From Dipteris shenzhenensis (taxonomy: Eukaryota > Polypodiophyta > Polypodiopsida > Gleicheniales): a stretch of 64,000 nt of DNA. The stretch lies in NCBI GenBank assembly GCA_047967505.1, contig CM106539.1; one strand, written 5' to 3'. Shown here piece after piece: positions 11,847 to 23,130 of the stretch. Positions within the stretch are counted from its first letter, which is position 1, and each line of letters starts with the position of its first letter. The notes under the pieces were generated by a model. That model searched no databases. It was not told the origin of the DNA and saw only the letters and a list, made by a program, of their open reading frames with translations. Both the position numbers and the translations under genes were made by a program.

Positions 11847-12203
11847 AAGGGCTCTAGCACCTGAGGCTCCTCAGCCTCCATTGACGAGACGCCCTCGATT
11901 TTGTGCTCTAGCCATAGCCTCTATGCCATAGTCGCCATACTCAGGCAGCTCACGAGCAAGCTCAATGATACTAGCACCTGGGCTGCACCGATCTACAAAT
12001 GAGTAACACGATGCACCACTGACGGGAAGAAATCTATCAACAGAATCTTCAAGATTCTAGCAGCATCAATGACGATTTCGGCTTGTAGTAGAACTTGGAC
12101 CATAGGCTGACATGTGGTAGTCTTATCAGCATTACCACGTGGCACTTTTGCCACATCACACCCAATGGCCTCGTATGCCATGTCATCAACCATATCCACT
12201 TGC
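11847..12203. other. Segment specific to copy B
   Basis: These 357 bp lie between the two matching parts of copy B and are unrelated to the 780 bp in the same place in copy A. Nothing coding is recognised. Confidence 0.5.
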
Positions 12204-12891
12204 CACACCTCAATCCCTAAACTAAGGAATATAAGATAAGAAGATAAGATGTAAAGGTAGTATTATGATATCCTTCTTATAATTCTCTCAATAAATTTAA
12301 ATATCTTGTTGCCCTTTCCCTTTATGCTACATTGGACATCGATAACAAGTAGCTAGGGCCCATAAAACCTACCTCCCATCATAGACTAACTCATTGTTGT
12401 TTGTGCTAGATGGTGGCAGGTATCACGTCCTCACTATGGAGATAGTTGAAGTTTGAGCATTTTTTTGTTTAATTCATGATTTTCTTTCAATCTGATGTAA
12501 CTTTTTTTCTAAAAAGTTTTTTAAAAAAAAAAGCTATGATATAGTAATAATACCCTATCTTGATCCATTGCGGATACATGCTTGATGTCTTTTGAATCAC
12601 TCACACTTGGATACGTACCTTTGCTTTTTTGAAACACTAGCACTTTACAGGACTTGCACATGTGTGTGCGTGCATACACACACACACACACACCCAAGTA
12701 TAACCACATAGAGAGTGGAAGGATTAGGTAGTGCCATGTCCTCTCCAAACACACACACACAAGTATTTAAATAATAAAATGTATAAGATTGAATATTTAT
12801 AATTACCTTATGAGAGGCTAACCAACCTTTTTTCTAACCCTGATGGGTGTGAGCTCAAAATGTTCATGTTATCATTGTCCACAATACATTA
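12204..12891 (+). repeat. Duplicated block, copy B, part 2
   Basis: Matches 9836-10560. It carries a short insertion (around AGTATTATGATATC, near 12258) and lacks part of the AC/GC microsatellite of copy A. Confidence 0.9.
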
Positions 12892-13040
12892 TAAAATTTT
12901 GAGTTACAGAATGAAAGTAATTTAAAAAATTAGATTACAAAATAGCTTTGTTGTTACACTATCAAACTACCAAGCACCACATTGTAGGAGAATCCTTCAA
13001 TGGAGCCATGAGAGGGTTAGAAAAGCGACAAAAAATAATT

Positions 13041-13159
13041 ATGGTGAGAAGAAAAAGGATTCAGGGGTTAGAAAGTGATTAGGTCAAAAGAAGAAGGATT
13101 GAGGCATTGGAAAGTGACTATGGTGAGTAGAAGAAGGATTCAAGGGTTGGAAAGGGATT
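13041..13159 (+). repeat. Three 39-40 bp tandem units
   Basis: Units start at 13041, 13081 and 13120. Each has an AGAAGAAGGATT-like core followed by TTGGAAAG or TTAGAAAG. Confidence 0.75.
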
Positions 13160-15063
13160 CGGGTGCATATGCATGGTTTGGGGGAAGGTTTGGAAGGGTT
13201 TCGTGTCATTTTTGGCACTTTTGAAAATTTTCAAAATTTTGGGGGGAGTAGTACCCGCGAGATACTTTTTAGGAGCGAGGACCACCTTGAGGTATAAAGA
13301 GGGTGGACTTCTTGCACATGGTGGGGATCCTCTAAGTGAAAGAGGGAGGTGCACTTTTTGGGACCACCAAAGCCTAGGGAGGTGTACTTTTTGGAACTCA
13401 TATGGGGGTGATGGGACCCTTTATAGACCTTATTAGTTCTTAATCCATTTTGCTAATCCACTCCTCATGAGGCTCTTTTTGAGTCGAAAATTCCCCTAAT
13501 GGCGTGATTAGAGGTGGTGGCATCTAACATTCCCAGCCATGTATGTGGTGGTGGCTAAGATCCACCGGGGTGTCATCAGCCACGTCTGTGGTGGTGGCTG
13601 TCATGGCTACGATTCCACCGTGCCACCGTTCACCCACCACCGCACTTTAGCATGCATTATCACTACGAGTGGCTCTCATCAGCCACGTCTATCCTAGCTA
13701 AGTTAATTACCAGCCACCGGAGTGCCACCACATGGCATCTTCTTCATGATTATCAGCTCGGTCTGGGGGATTCCCACCCACGGGGGATTCACTAGTAGTA
13801 ATAAGGAGACATCACCTGCGTGCAATAAATATATGAAAATTCCCCTTATCTACCCCCTATTTACGGGACCTCACCTTATAAAATGTACCCTCCTTCCCTT
13901 ATATAACCCCCCTTCCTTACACTCACGTGGTACCATACAATAAACCCTAGTGGACCCCCCGAGATTCCACCGCGGTGGCCTGTAATTAATATGGATGGAA
14001 CCCCGGGCTCCAGCCACCACGATAGCTCGAACTTTATAATATATATAAGATCCGTGGCATTTGGCATTCACTACGCTGCTCTGATCCCACCCATGCTCTG
14101 CTACTTTGCTCCACACCCCTCCTCTATCCTCTATCTCTTTTCTGCCCCTGCTTTACTTTGCTCCATGCTCCCTCCTCCAACTCTCATCACTACATCTACT
14201 CCCCTGCTCATCTTCTACTCACCCACTCATCTTCAACATGCCTAGTTGGTCCCCCCCTCGATGCTCTGTGATCCTAATAATATATGCCTTCTCAAATAAG
14301 GTGATTGTGTTGCATTTGCGTGGAATGAAAATGCTTGCACTAGTGGAGACCCTTCATTTGCACAGGCAACTCCTCACATATCTGAATGTCATCACCTTGG
14401 ATAACATGCTCACAGAGGGCCTCTCCATGGATGTGTGTTTCCCCTAGATGTCGATGAAGCCCTCAATATTTTCATAGCAGAGTACTCTTGACTTGCCGGG
14501 GGGGCCATAATCTGAGTCTTAGCAATGTGCATGGTCTTTAGCCTCTCCATCATATCCTCCTTTGGCTCCCTAAAACTTTTTAATGCAACAAGCTAGAATG
14601 GCTGAAAACTGAGTTGTACAAACTCCCTCTTGCTCAGACAAGGCTCTCAGCAATGGTTGGATGTAATCTTTTGGGCGAGCTGAACGATCTTTTGGCTCAC
14701 TAGATGTAATGTTTTCGTCTCTAAGGCATTTATGTAATCTCTTTTTGTTCAATTTGAGGCTCTTAGGAGCCTTAAACAAAAGATTACAGGTAGTGACCAT
14801 AACCATTCAAATACAAATATAAAAGTTAACAACCGTTCATACTGAGATGGTCGACGAGTTCGGACACTCACAAAAAATATGTGTTTGTCCCACGAAGGCT
14901 ACCGACGCCATGGCCAACTCCTCATTCCCTCTCCACCAACGGCTAGGCCAATGACACAAATTAGCAGTTTGATGACCGTGTGTTGGTGTGGATGATGACA
15001 CTCGGGACGCTCTTGTGTGTGTGGGGTGGGTAGTGGGAACCAAGCACGAGAGTTAAGACTAAT
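13160..15063. other. Non-coding region upstream of the host gene
   Basis: GC varies strongly. There are several GGTGG/CCACC-rich stretches around 13530-13720 and a pyrimidine-rich stretch at 14090-14260. Short frames are compositional. The promoter of the deacetylase gene is expected in the last part, but I cannot place a convincing TATA box. Confidence 0.4.
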
Positions 15064-15419
15064 CAGCTCCTATGGACTCCACTCCCCCTTCGTCCTCACC
15101 TCGTGCCTCGTCACCTTGCCTCTCCACTCCCTCTACCTTCACCGCTCCTCTTCTCAGCCGCACTCCACTCAGCATGCCTTGCCCCTCAACTCTCCCTCCC
15201 CTTCCCTCCTCATCTTATACTCCCTGAGGTCGGCAGCGGCCGAACATTCTAGACCTCCACGTCGACCTCTTCCGAACCTTCTAGCTTACAATATTCTAGC
15301 TTACCTTAATCGCTCCATTCGATTCATCCCAACCAATCCAAATTGAGAAATAAACCTAATAAATTATTCAGCTCGAGTGATGCCAACAACAATTCACAAT
15401 TCAAGGAGCTGTTAACACC
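15064..15419 (+). promoter_or_regulatory. Probable 5' leader of the deacetylase gene
   Basis: This C/T-rich sequence (clearest at 15064-15240) directly precedes the ATG at 15420, as is common in plant 5' leaders. The transcription start is not determined. This is inference from composition and position only. Confidence 0.35.
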
Positions 15420-15731
15420 ATGGCTCTCGGCGAGCTCCAGCTTTGTCCCGACGTCTTCCTTCCATTGCTCTCCAAGCTCATCGGTGAAGCTAAGCATCTC
15501 CAAAACAATCCTCCCGAACTCATCCCCAAAGAAGATCGCGCTGTTCGCCATGTCCTCGACGTCTTGCAGCCCTTTAGCGTCGAGGAAGGCGGTCCCTTGA
15601 TCTTGCAGCACATCAGCTATGCCGAAGGTCGAGGAAACCTCATAATTGAATATCCTGGTACCCAGGACGGAAAGATTTTGTCTTTCGTGGGTTGTCACAT
15701 GGACGTTGTTACCGCCAATCCCGAGGATTGG
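15420..15731 (+). CDS. Acetylornithine deacetylase, exon 1 (residues 1-104)
   Basis: This is the N-terminal part of a plant acetylornithine deacetylase-like M20 metallopeptidase, an enzyme of arginine and ornithine synthesis that removes acetate from N-acetylornithine. The ATG at 15420 opens MALGELQLCPDVFLPLLSKL. Family-typical segments follow: NNPPELIPKEDR (29-40), RGNLIIEYPG (71-80) and GKILSFVGCHMDVV (84-97), the last holding the metal-binding His93 and Asp95. The exon ends NPEDW with TGG at 15729-15731, followed by a clean GTGAGT donor. The next residues of the family (DPFSLSI) are found 23.8 kb downstream in phase 0. No frameshift or stop is seen, so the gene looks functional. Later exons lie outside the window. 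Confidence 0.93.
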
Positions 15732-16100
15732 GTGAGTCTCCGATCAACATCTACTTCTATCTTTCAATGAATATCAGATCCGGTCGAGAAGTAAGTTTTG
15801 TGAAGTGAGCAGATAGGAAACTCGAGTGACGATAACTTCAAACTTGACGCGTACAATCTAGCTGGACCCTGCTTTGTCTTCTCTGTTTCTTAATAAGCAG
15901 AACACATTTGCCAATCATGCAGATCTACACATTTACCAGTCTTTAGGACCAGGCTCTTTAACAAAGCGAAATACGGGCTGCTTTACAAATGAGTTTTGAA
16001 AGCCACGCGTACTATATGTTTTGGAGTGAGCTATTGTAAAACTGCCTGTTTCCTCCTTGCGACTAGTGCCTCACAATAAATGAACCACTACAGAACTAAG

Positions 16101-16350
16101 TGTAGGCCATCTCCTGGTGGTTCTAGTGATGCCCTATAGGCCATGGTATGTGCCTTGTAGGCATAAATATAGGCACTTGTAGTGTTAAGTGCCTTTTAGG
16201 CCACATAGGACACTTAGTTCTATGTGACACCTAGGACACTTAGTCCTAGGTCTAGGTACAAGTACCTTGTACTCTCTATTTTTTATTATTCTAGTTTTGA
16301 CGTGATGGCTAATCCATCGACTTTTTTGCAACTTGCACTCTCTCTTTTCA
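16101..16350 (+). repeat. 5' LTR of C2
   Basis: 250 bp. It ends TTTTCA next to AATGTATCAGAGCCAC, a damaged primer site. The last bases seem lost compared with the 3' LTR. Confidence 0.88.
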
Positions 16351-16351
16351 A

Positions 16352-16366
16352 ATGTATCAGAGCCAC
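16352..16366 (+). promoter_or_regulatory. Damaged primer binding site of C2
   Basis: ATGTATCAGAGCC resembles TGGTATCAGAGCC with a base missing. It abuts the truncated LTR end. Confidence 0.65.
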
Positions 16367-16435
16367 GTTTTGACTCGTCTCCTGCTCCTAGATTTGTACT
16401 AGCTCTCCTCAGCCTACTTGCTTCTCCATTTGTAT

Positions 16436-16835
16436 AGTCCGTACGATTGTACGGACTCCCGTACACACAGTACGCCCGTTGTACAAACTGCTTCGCACTA
16501 AGTTCTGTACTGCATTTCGTACATGCGCCGCCGTACAAACGTACACTATGCTTTGTATTGAGCTTCGTACAGTTGTACTTGCATCGTCGTACAGCCACGT
16601 GTGAAAATCTATCGTACAAAATTAAAGACTACATGTGATTCTGTACACCAGGCTTCCATACAACATAAGTTTTGCGCCGTACATCTTCAGTACAGTCGTA
16701 CATAAGGTCTCGTACTTGCTCCATACAGCTTTCGTACAGTCGTACACGTTGCTTCGTACTGGTTTTTGTACAGTCATGTGTGTTTCATATTGTCACGTAC
16801 CTCCTCTGTTCGTACAGCTCGTACCTTACAGGACA
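16436..16835 (+). repeat. GTAC-rich leader of C2
   Basis: Some two dozen CGTAC or GTACA words occur in 400 bp between LTR and gag, irregularly spaced, often as TCGTACAG or CCGTACA. A related CCGTAC-rich stretch precedes LINE L1 ORF1 (22378-22618), and isolated AAATCCGTACGG words occur in the G3a leader. Confidence 0.8.
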
Positions 16836-17049
16836 TTCTCAAACTTTGGGGCTTTTGAGAGCTTTTGCTGTCCTTACCTTCCTTTCACTGTTTGAAGTAT
16901 TATCAAGCTATTTCAAGAGTTTGGAAAGCCTCCCTCTTGAGGTCTATACATTGGGACAATTGCACTTTTGCAGTCACCTTGTGGACAACAAGTCCTAATT
17001 TTGCAGTTGCAAGCCTTGAGGCTACCTTTCTGCAATTTCTTGTTTGATT

Positions 17050-17155
17050 GCAATACATTGGGTCAGATTGGAGGACATTGAATCACTTTTGCAGGACATT
17101 GAGTCTTTTCTGCAGAACATTGAGTCATATTTTTATACATTGGGTCACATTTGCA
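17050..17155 (+). repeat. Short degenerate tandem repeats in C2 leader
   Basis: Four or five units built on ACATTGAGTC or ACATTGGGTC followed by TTTTGCAG-like sequence lie upstream of gag. Confidence 0.6.
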
Positions 17156-17422
17156 AAAATCTCAGCAAAATTTGGCGCTCTTCTGCATTTGCCCTCTTTT
17201 TGGCCTATTTGCCCTCATTAATTTTGGGGCTTTTGCCAGATTTGCTGTTTTTGCAGTGAACATTGCCTGCCACAGTCACATTTGGGTCAGATGTGCATTT
17301 GCCCTTTGATTTGGGTTGGAAATTTGCAGATATTTGCTGTCATTTTTGGACAGCCAGCTTTTGCAATGATAGCCTTGAGGCTTTTGGGTTTTCAGGTCTC
17401 TTTCAGGGTATCACATTTGCTA

Positions 17423-18612
17423 TGGCTGGGAACAATCAAGATCTATTTGGTGTTCTTCGTGAAGATGATAAGTTGGATGGCACCAACTATCCAATGTGGT
17501 CTTATCTCATGAAACATATTCTTGTTGCAAGGCATTTGTGGAATATTGTTTCTGGGGTTGATCTGAGGCCAGCCAATGCTACAGTGATTGCCTCTACTGC
17601 TGGTCCCTCTGCAGGGGGTACTCCTCCTGATGCCTCATCTTCTAGCACTCCTGCTGCTGCTCTTCCAACTCAGGAACAGTCAAGATGGGATGCAAGAGAT
17701 GCAAATGCACATTCATGCATTGCTTTATCATGCAAGAGAATCATTATTCCACACATCCGGTCTTGCAGGACAGCAAAGGATGCTTGGGATAAATTGGCTC
17801 TCTCTATCAGATTCGCAATGAAGCACGCGTTGCATATATGAGAAGGCAATTACAGGAAGTCAGCATGAATGAAGGTGACTCTATGGATGCATACCTGACA
17901 AAGGTCAAGGACCTCATGGAACAACTTGCCAACATTGATGAGATGGTGCCAAATTCACAGCTTGTTAGTACCACATTGAATGGATTGCCACATACATATC
18001 AAGGGTTTGCTACAACCCTTCGATTAGTGGCCATGGGTAATCCAGACCACTATTCTTTTGATCAGCTAGTTACTTTGCTTTTGCAGGAAGAGCACAGTAG
18101 AGCTAATAGACAAGCCATTATTCCTGATCATGCATTTGCTTCACAGCGGACAGGAAGAGGCAAGGCTTCCAAGCCTATGGGCAAGCCAAAATCTGCGCAT
18201 AGCAGCTGCAATTCCTCCCACGCATCTAAAAATACAGCAGATAAGTCAAAGAAGAAAAGATGCAACTATTGTTGCAAGCGTGGACATGACATTTCAGAAT
18301 GCAGGAAGCGCATTGCTTCGAAGAAAAAGAAAGCAGGATTGACAGTTAATGCCATTTGCTTCACAGCGGACAGGAAGAGGCAAGGCTTCCAAGCCTATGG
18401 GCAAGCCAAAATCTGCGCATAGCAGCTGCAATTCCTCCCACGCATCTAAAAATACAGCAGATAAGTCAAAGAAGAAAAGATGCAACTATTGTTGCAAGCG
18501 TGGACATGACATTTCAGAATGCAGGAAGCGCATTGCTTCGAAGAAAAAGAAAGCAGGATTGACAGTTAATGCCTCTCATGCTATTAAATTAGGATCCATC
18601 GGCTTTCTGTAA
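17423..18612 (+). pseudogene. C2 gag with duplicated zinc knuckle
   Basis: Gag starts at MAGNNQDLFGVLREDDKL (17423). NYPMWSYLMKHILVARHLW and a Thr/Ala/Ser/Pro linker follow. A frame change near 17812 moves it into MRRQLQEVSMNEGDSMDAYL. The gag core ends with FDQLVTLLLQEEHSRANR. The zinc knuckle CNYCCKRGHDISEC (C-X2-C-X4-H-X4-C) appears twice because of the 220-bp duplication at 18133-18572. Since 220 is not a multiple of three, the second copy is out of frame with the first. Confidence 0.87.
18133..18572 (+). repeat. Perfect 220-bp tandem duplication in C2 gag
   Basis: Unit 1 is 18133-18352 and unit 2 is 18353-18572. I find no mismatch between them. Each contains a basic linker and the complete CCHC knuckle. 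Confidence 0.92.
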
Positions 18613-18639
18613 TCCACCATTGCTACATCAAGTTTAACC

Positions 18640-20250
18640 TTATTGTCCTCAAAGTAATGAAGCTCTATGCTGTAAAAGGAATCGGAGATGTGCAGCTCAC
18701 ATCTATTTCAAGTCATCCTGTCACTTTGACAAAATGTTCTCTTTGTGCCTGGAATTGAAGTCAACTTGATCTCAATTTCAGCAATTGCTACTTCAGGTTT
18801 CAGAGTGATTTTTGATGGCTACAAATGCCTAGTTTATGATCTTCGTGATGACAATGCCATAGTTCTCACTGGCACTTTGCAAAAAGGGCTTTATCACCTT
18901 GATCATCACTCAGCTGCACTTTCTATTGAAGCATTGGCTATTTCAGATTTACAGCTTGCTGAAACTCATCTTTGGCATGAGAGAATGGGCCATCTCAATC
19001 ATAGAGCTCTTGCAAAGCTACATTCACAGTAGATGGCAAATGATGTACCTCAAACTCACACAGTTTCCAAACATGTGTGTGAGGGTTGTCTTTTGGGTAA
19101 GATGCATCGGTTTCCTTTTCAAAAGAATTGTCTAACACTCTCACAAAGGAAATTACAGCTAGTGCACAATGATGTCTGTGGCCCAATGAGGACAAATGCC
19201 ATTGGAGGGTACAAATATTTCATGACTCTCATTGACGATTTCACAAGATATTGCTGGGTGTATCCTTTAAAAGCCAAATCTGAAGTTTTCTTATGCTTTC
19301 AGAGGTGGCTGAATATGGTTGAGAATGAATCAGGATGCAAGCTTGTCACCCTCAACACAGATAAGGGGGGAGAGTATATGTCTAAGGAGTTTGATGCATT
19401 TTTGTCTTCACGGGGCATTATTCACTCATGCACTACTCCTTACACTCCTCAGCAGAATCCTGTTTCTGAAAGGAAAAACAGGTCCACAATGGAGATGGCC
19501 AGATGCATGCTTAAGGCCAAGTCTTTGCCCAATAAATTTTGGCTTGATGCAGTGATGTGTGCCAACTATGTGCTCAATAGATCACTTGCACGGGCATTGA
19601 AGACTGTTACACCTTATGAAGCATGGAAAGGCAAGAAGCCTTCACTTTCACACATGAGAGTTTTTGGGTCTCTTGCATATGTTCATGTACCATCTCAGCT
19701 GAGACATAAGCTTGATGACAAGGCAATCAAATGCATATTTATTGGTTACAGCCAGGAGAGCAAAGGGTATCGGTTATATCAACCAAATACTGGGAAGATT
19801 ATTGTCAGTAGAGATGTAATCTTTGCTGAACATTCAGCTTCTCCTCTTGTGGACTGCAAAGCTAAGTCAGATGTTGACATGTTTGATGCCTTTGAATCTT
19901 GGTTACCTCTGCCATCCTCAGAAGAGGACTTTGACCAGCAACATGAGCCTCCTGCAGGCCAGGAGGCCCTCCACCAAGCAATAATCAGCCACTACCCCAT
20001 GCTGATTTGCAGGTTTCTCTTCCAGCACAAAATGATCCCACTATTCATGATGCTTCTTGATACATTGAGGGACAGCAAACAAGATCAGCCTTTTGCTGCC
20101 CGGACAAGATCGGGGAATAGACAGCATGGTCACTTTCTTGAGTGTGCACTCCTTGCTACAGCTTGCAATGAAGAGCCTCTGTGCCATAAAGATGCTTTTG
20201 ACAGCAAAGAGTGGATGGATGCAATGAGGGCATTGCTAAAAATGACACAT
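18640..20250 (+). pseudogene. C2 pre-integrase and integrase
   Basis: After a degraded protease region, PGIEVNLISISAIATSGFRV (18745) and WHERMGHLNHRALAKLH lead into the zinc region CEGCLLGKMHRFPF. A TAG at 19030 separates the two parts. The integrase core has NDVCGPM, DKGGEYMSKEF and SERKNRSTME, followed by the C-terminal GKKPSLSHMRVFGSLAYVHV. A long linker (QHEPPAGQEALHQ, RTRSGNRQ) runs to about 20250, where the frame overlaps reverse transcriptase in another frame. Catalytic residues look preserved; expression as one polyprotein is not possible. Confidence 0.88.
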
Positions 20251-20935
20251 GGGAATTAGTAGATCTCCCTCCCGGCAAGCATGCCATTGGAACCCGGTGG
20301 GTCTACAAATTAAAAAGGAAATATGATGACAGCATAGATCGATACAAAGCCCGTCTTGTTGCAAAAGGGTATGCCCAACAACAAGGCATTGACTTTGAGG
20401 AGACATTTGCTCCTACATCCATGATTACTACCATTAGATGTGTCATTGCCATTGCAGCCCATCATCATCGGCAAGTGCACCAACTTGACATCAATACTGC
20501 TTTTCTTCATGGGGATCTACAGGAAGAAGTATATGTCACACAACCTCCTGGCTTTGAGGTTGTTAATTCTGAAAATAAGGTATGCTGGCTTAGAAAATCC
20601 CTTTAGGGTTTGAAGCATGCACCTAGGGCATGGTATGCCAAAATTCATGCACACTTACTATCCCTTGGTTTTCAGAATAGCCCCATAGAAGCCACTCTTT
20701 ATGTCCGTGGGAGTGGCTGATTTTTTAGTGCTGATTTTATATGTGGATGATATGCTCATTACGGGCCCAGATACTCAGCAAATTGCAGCTTTCAAGGCTG
20801 ATTTGCAGCAGATTTTTGACATGTCAGACATGGGACAGCTCCATTATTATTTGGGCATTCAGTTTGCTCATGTTGAGGGGTATCATGATGTCTCAGTCCA
20901 AGTATATTGGACAGCTCTTTGATCGTTTTCAGTTC
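20211..20935 (+). pseudogene. C2 reverse transcriptase
   Basis: Reads NDTWELVDLPPGKHAIGTRW, YKARLVAKGYAQQQGIDFEE, HQLDINTAFLHGDLQEEVYV and then, after TAG at 20604, [15 protein letters not shown]. The active site ILYVDDMLITG (YVDD) is intact near 20740. DMSDMGQLHYYLGIQF follows before another frame change near 20885. Confidence 0.9.
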
Positions 20936-21688
20936 GAGGATTGCAAGCCAATCTCTACTCCAGTGGACCCTGGCTTCAAATTCTCAGCTCATGATGGGAG
21001 CCCACCATGTGATATCACTCTTTATTAGCAAGCTGTTGGATGCCTTATTTATTTATGTCACACCAGACCTGACTTACAATATGCAGTATCTCAGCTCAGC
21101 AGATTCATGCACATTCCCAGTTCACTGCATTGGCAGGCAGTGAAGAGAGTCTTCAGATATCTCAGAGGCACTCAGGATTTAGCCCTCTTCTATGGTGTTC
21201 AGGGTTCACTTACCATGCATGCTTACATGGATAGTGACTGGGCAGGATGTTCTGACACTAGAGTGTCACATACTGGCAATTGCTTTTTGCTTGGCAATTC
21301 ATGTATCTCTTGGCTCAGCAAGAAGCAACAAACGGTTGCCACATCTAGCTGTGAGGCTGAGTACAGGGCAGCTTTCACCGCTATAGTAGAGTGTGTTTGG
21401 CTTCGACAATTACTTATAGATCTTGGTATTTGCCAGACATCCTCCACTATTGTCTACACTGACAGCTAGAGTGCTTTGGCCATTGCGCGTAACCCAGTGT
21501 TTCATGCGCGTACCAAGCATATTGAAGCTCACTATCATTATGTTTGGGAGCGGTTGTCAGCAGGAGACATAGAGTTGTCCTATCTTCCCACAAAGGACAA
21601 CATAGCAAATATGTTTACAAAGGCACTTCCTCGTCCCAAGTTCGAAGTCTTCCGACAGGCTTTACACTTGGTTCCGTTTGTTACATGA
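20936..21688 (+). pseudogene. C2 RNase H
   Basis: RFQFEDCKPISTPVDPG, a TAG near 21027, TPDLTYNMQYLS, then WQAVKRVFRYLRGTQDLALF and the RNase H residues in YMDSDWAGCSD, SCEAEYRAAF and YTDS before TAG at 21467. It ends KALPRPKFEVFRQALHLV. The same segment recurs in C4 at 60799-61081. Confidence 0.88.
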
Positions 21689-21802
21689 TCTGACATCCCT
21701 TGTACATTCATAGGTGGCTATATCCTTTTGGATGAACATGTGTCACCATGACCAGAAAATACCAGGTATTCTGAGACGTTTCCAGAGTACTTCAGCCCAT
21801 CC

Positions 21803-21816
21803 CATGGAGGGGGGTT
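21803..21816 (+). promoter_or_regulatory. Polypurine tract of C2
   Basis: CATGGAGGGGGGTTT directly precedes the 3' LTR. Confidence 0.75.
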
Positions 21817-22077
21817 TGTAGGCCATCTCCTGGTGGTTCTAGTGATGCCCTATAGGCCATGGTATGTGCCTTGTAGGCATAAATGTAGGCACTTGTAGTG
21901 TTAGTACCTTTTAGGCCACATAGGACACTTAGTCCTATGTGACACCTAGGACACTTAGTCTTAGGTCTAGGTACAAGTACCTTGTACTCTCTATTTTTCA
22001 TTATTCTAGTTTTGACGTGACGGCTAATCCATCGACTTTTTTGCAACCTGCACTCTCTATTTTCAAACGATCCTTCA
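21817..22077 (+). repeat. 3' LTR of C2
   Basis: 261 bp, TGTAGGCC to CTTCA. It is followed by CTAAG, the second half of the target duplication. Confidence 0.85.
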
Positions 22078-22377
22078 CTAAGTACTACTGTGTATGAAGC
22101 TCAAATGCAATAAAAACACTTAAAGGTCCACATGCTGACAGTCGACATCCCTTCCTGCTTAAAAGCTGAAATCATGATCTATGGCTTGATGAAATGCAGC
22201 GATTTGTGCCTTTGTTGTCCTTAACTTGCAATGTCTGCAAACTGGAATAGATCCTCTTTGGAGTGGGTCGCTGTGTGTGTGTGTGAGATCCTGTGCTAGA
22301 CCTCGTGCTCCCACGCTGCAAACTGCTTGTTTCTCCCTCAGTTTGGCGTCCTCGAGGTTCAGTTTGACGCTCGTTTT

Positions 22378-22618
22378 GTGTCCGTACGCTTTGTCAGAAA
22401 ATGCGATTTTTTTTTCATACTGTCAAAAATCCGTATGATTTTGTTCGTACAGCCAAGAAAAATCCATATAGTTTTGTCTGTACAGTCCGTACAATTTTGT
22501 TCGTACAATCAAAAAAATCCGTACAGTTTTGCTATCAGGGGATTTTTTTTTTCCGTATTGTTAAAAATCCATACGATTTTGTCCGTACGGCCAGGGAAAA
22601 TCCGTATAGTTTTGTACG
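22378..22618 (+). repeat. CCGTAC-type repeats in the L1 5' leader
   Basis: About eight irregular units of the form AAAATCCGTA(C/T)..TTTTGT.CGTAC lie just upstream of the L1 ORF1 start codon. Confidence 0.78.
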
Positions 22619-22675
22619 TGCTGTGCTTTCCTCCTTGTAAAGCGTTGTTGCTTCCATGTCTTTTTCTTAACTCGA

Positions 22676-23130
22676 ATGGCGGATTATTCCTATGAGAAAA
22701 TATTTCACAAAGATAAGTCAGTTTCCAACAAGAAACAAAAACAGGTGATGGATTCAGATGATTTCCTTCATGACTTTGCTGAGGCTCAGCTTGTTTATGA
22801 GGTTATGCATAAAGGGTTTGAAGACACCCACAAAGGTTTGAAAGATCCACTTCTCACCACTGGCATTATGGTGGAAGTGGATGATATATTTGATCCAGTT
22901 AAGGAGTATGCAACGCATGCCATTATAATTTTCTTCCTAGGACGAATGCCTGCTGCAGCAGATGTTGGGAATCGGTTGACTCGAACCCTAGGTGGTTCTT
23001 ATGTTAAAAAAGCTTATTATGCAACGAGGGGCTTTTTTGAGATCATCATGGCTGATGAGGAGCACCATCAGGTTTTGCTGGAGCACTCTCCTCTCTTCTA
23101 TGGCCAGTAGATGGTCCATGTCTTGCTCTG
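22676..23130 (+). pseudogene. L1 ORF1, N-terminal part
   Basis: The ATG at 22676 opens MADYSYEKIFHKDKSVSN. The conserved block has HAIIIFFLGRMPAAADVGNR, KAYYATRGFFEIIMADEE and LLEHSPLFYGQ, the pattern of the DUF4283-type N-terminal domain of plant LINE ORF1 proteins, thought to bind RNA. TAG at 23108 is in frame and MVHVLL follows it. The reading is then cut at 23130 by the 23131-23974 insert and resumes in 23975-24145. Confidence 0.72.

Larger units (their letters stand above)
16101..22077 (+). mobile_element. Copia element C2
   Basis: This Ty1/copia element lies in intron 1, on the same strand as the gene. The 5' LTR is 16101-16350 and the 3' LTR 21817-22077. Both start TGTAGGCCATCTCC. The 3' LTR carries ten or so extra terminal bases (ending ATCCTTCA) that seem deleted from the 5' copy. 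With that reading the element is flanked by CTAAG at 16096-16100 and 22078-22082, a 5-bp target duplication. The LTRs differ at about nine sites in 250 bp. Gag, integrase, reverse transcriptase and RNase H follow in copia order, with frameshifts and stops. It is the closest match in the window to C4. Confidence 0.92.

Noticed and set aside
9836-12891. Duplicated blocks as the two LTRs of one element
   Set aside because: No TG/CA ends, no primer site or polypurine tract, and no internal coding region lie between them.
13960-14035. Stretch resembling a cloning-vector polylinker (CCACCGCGGTGG, later CCCCGGGCT)
   Set aside because: Only short words match, spacing and intervening bases differ, and no neighbouring vector sequence follows. 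Chance similarity is more likely than contamination.
14106-14447. Leucine/serine/proline-rich frame upstream of the host gene
   Set aside because: Pyrimidine-rich composition alone explains it.
16185-16619. Minus-strand frame across the C2 leader
   Set aside because: It overlaps the LTR and GTAC-rich leader, recurs only because the LTR is repeated, and has no family match.
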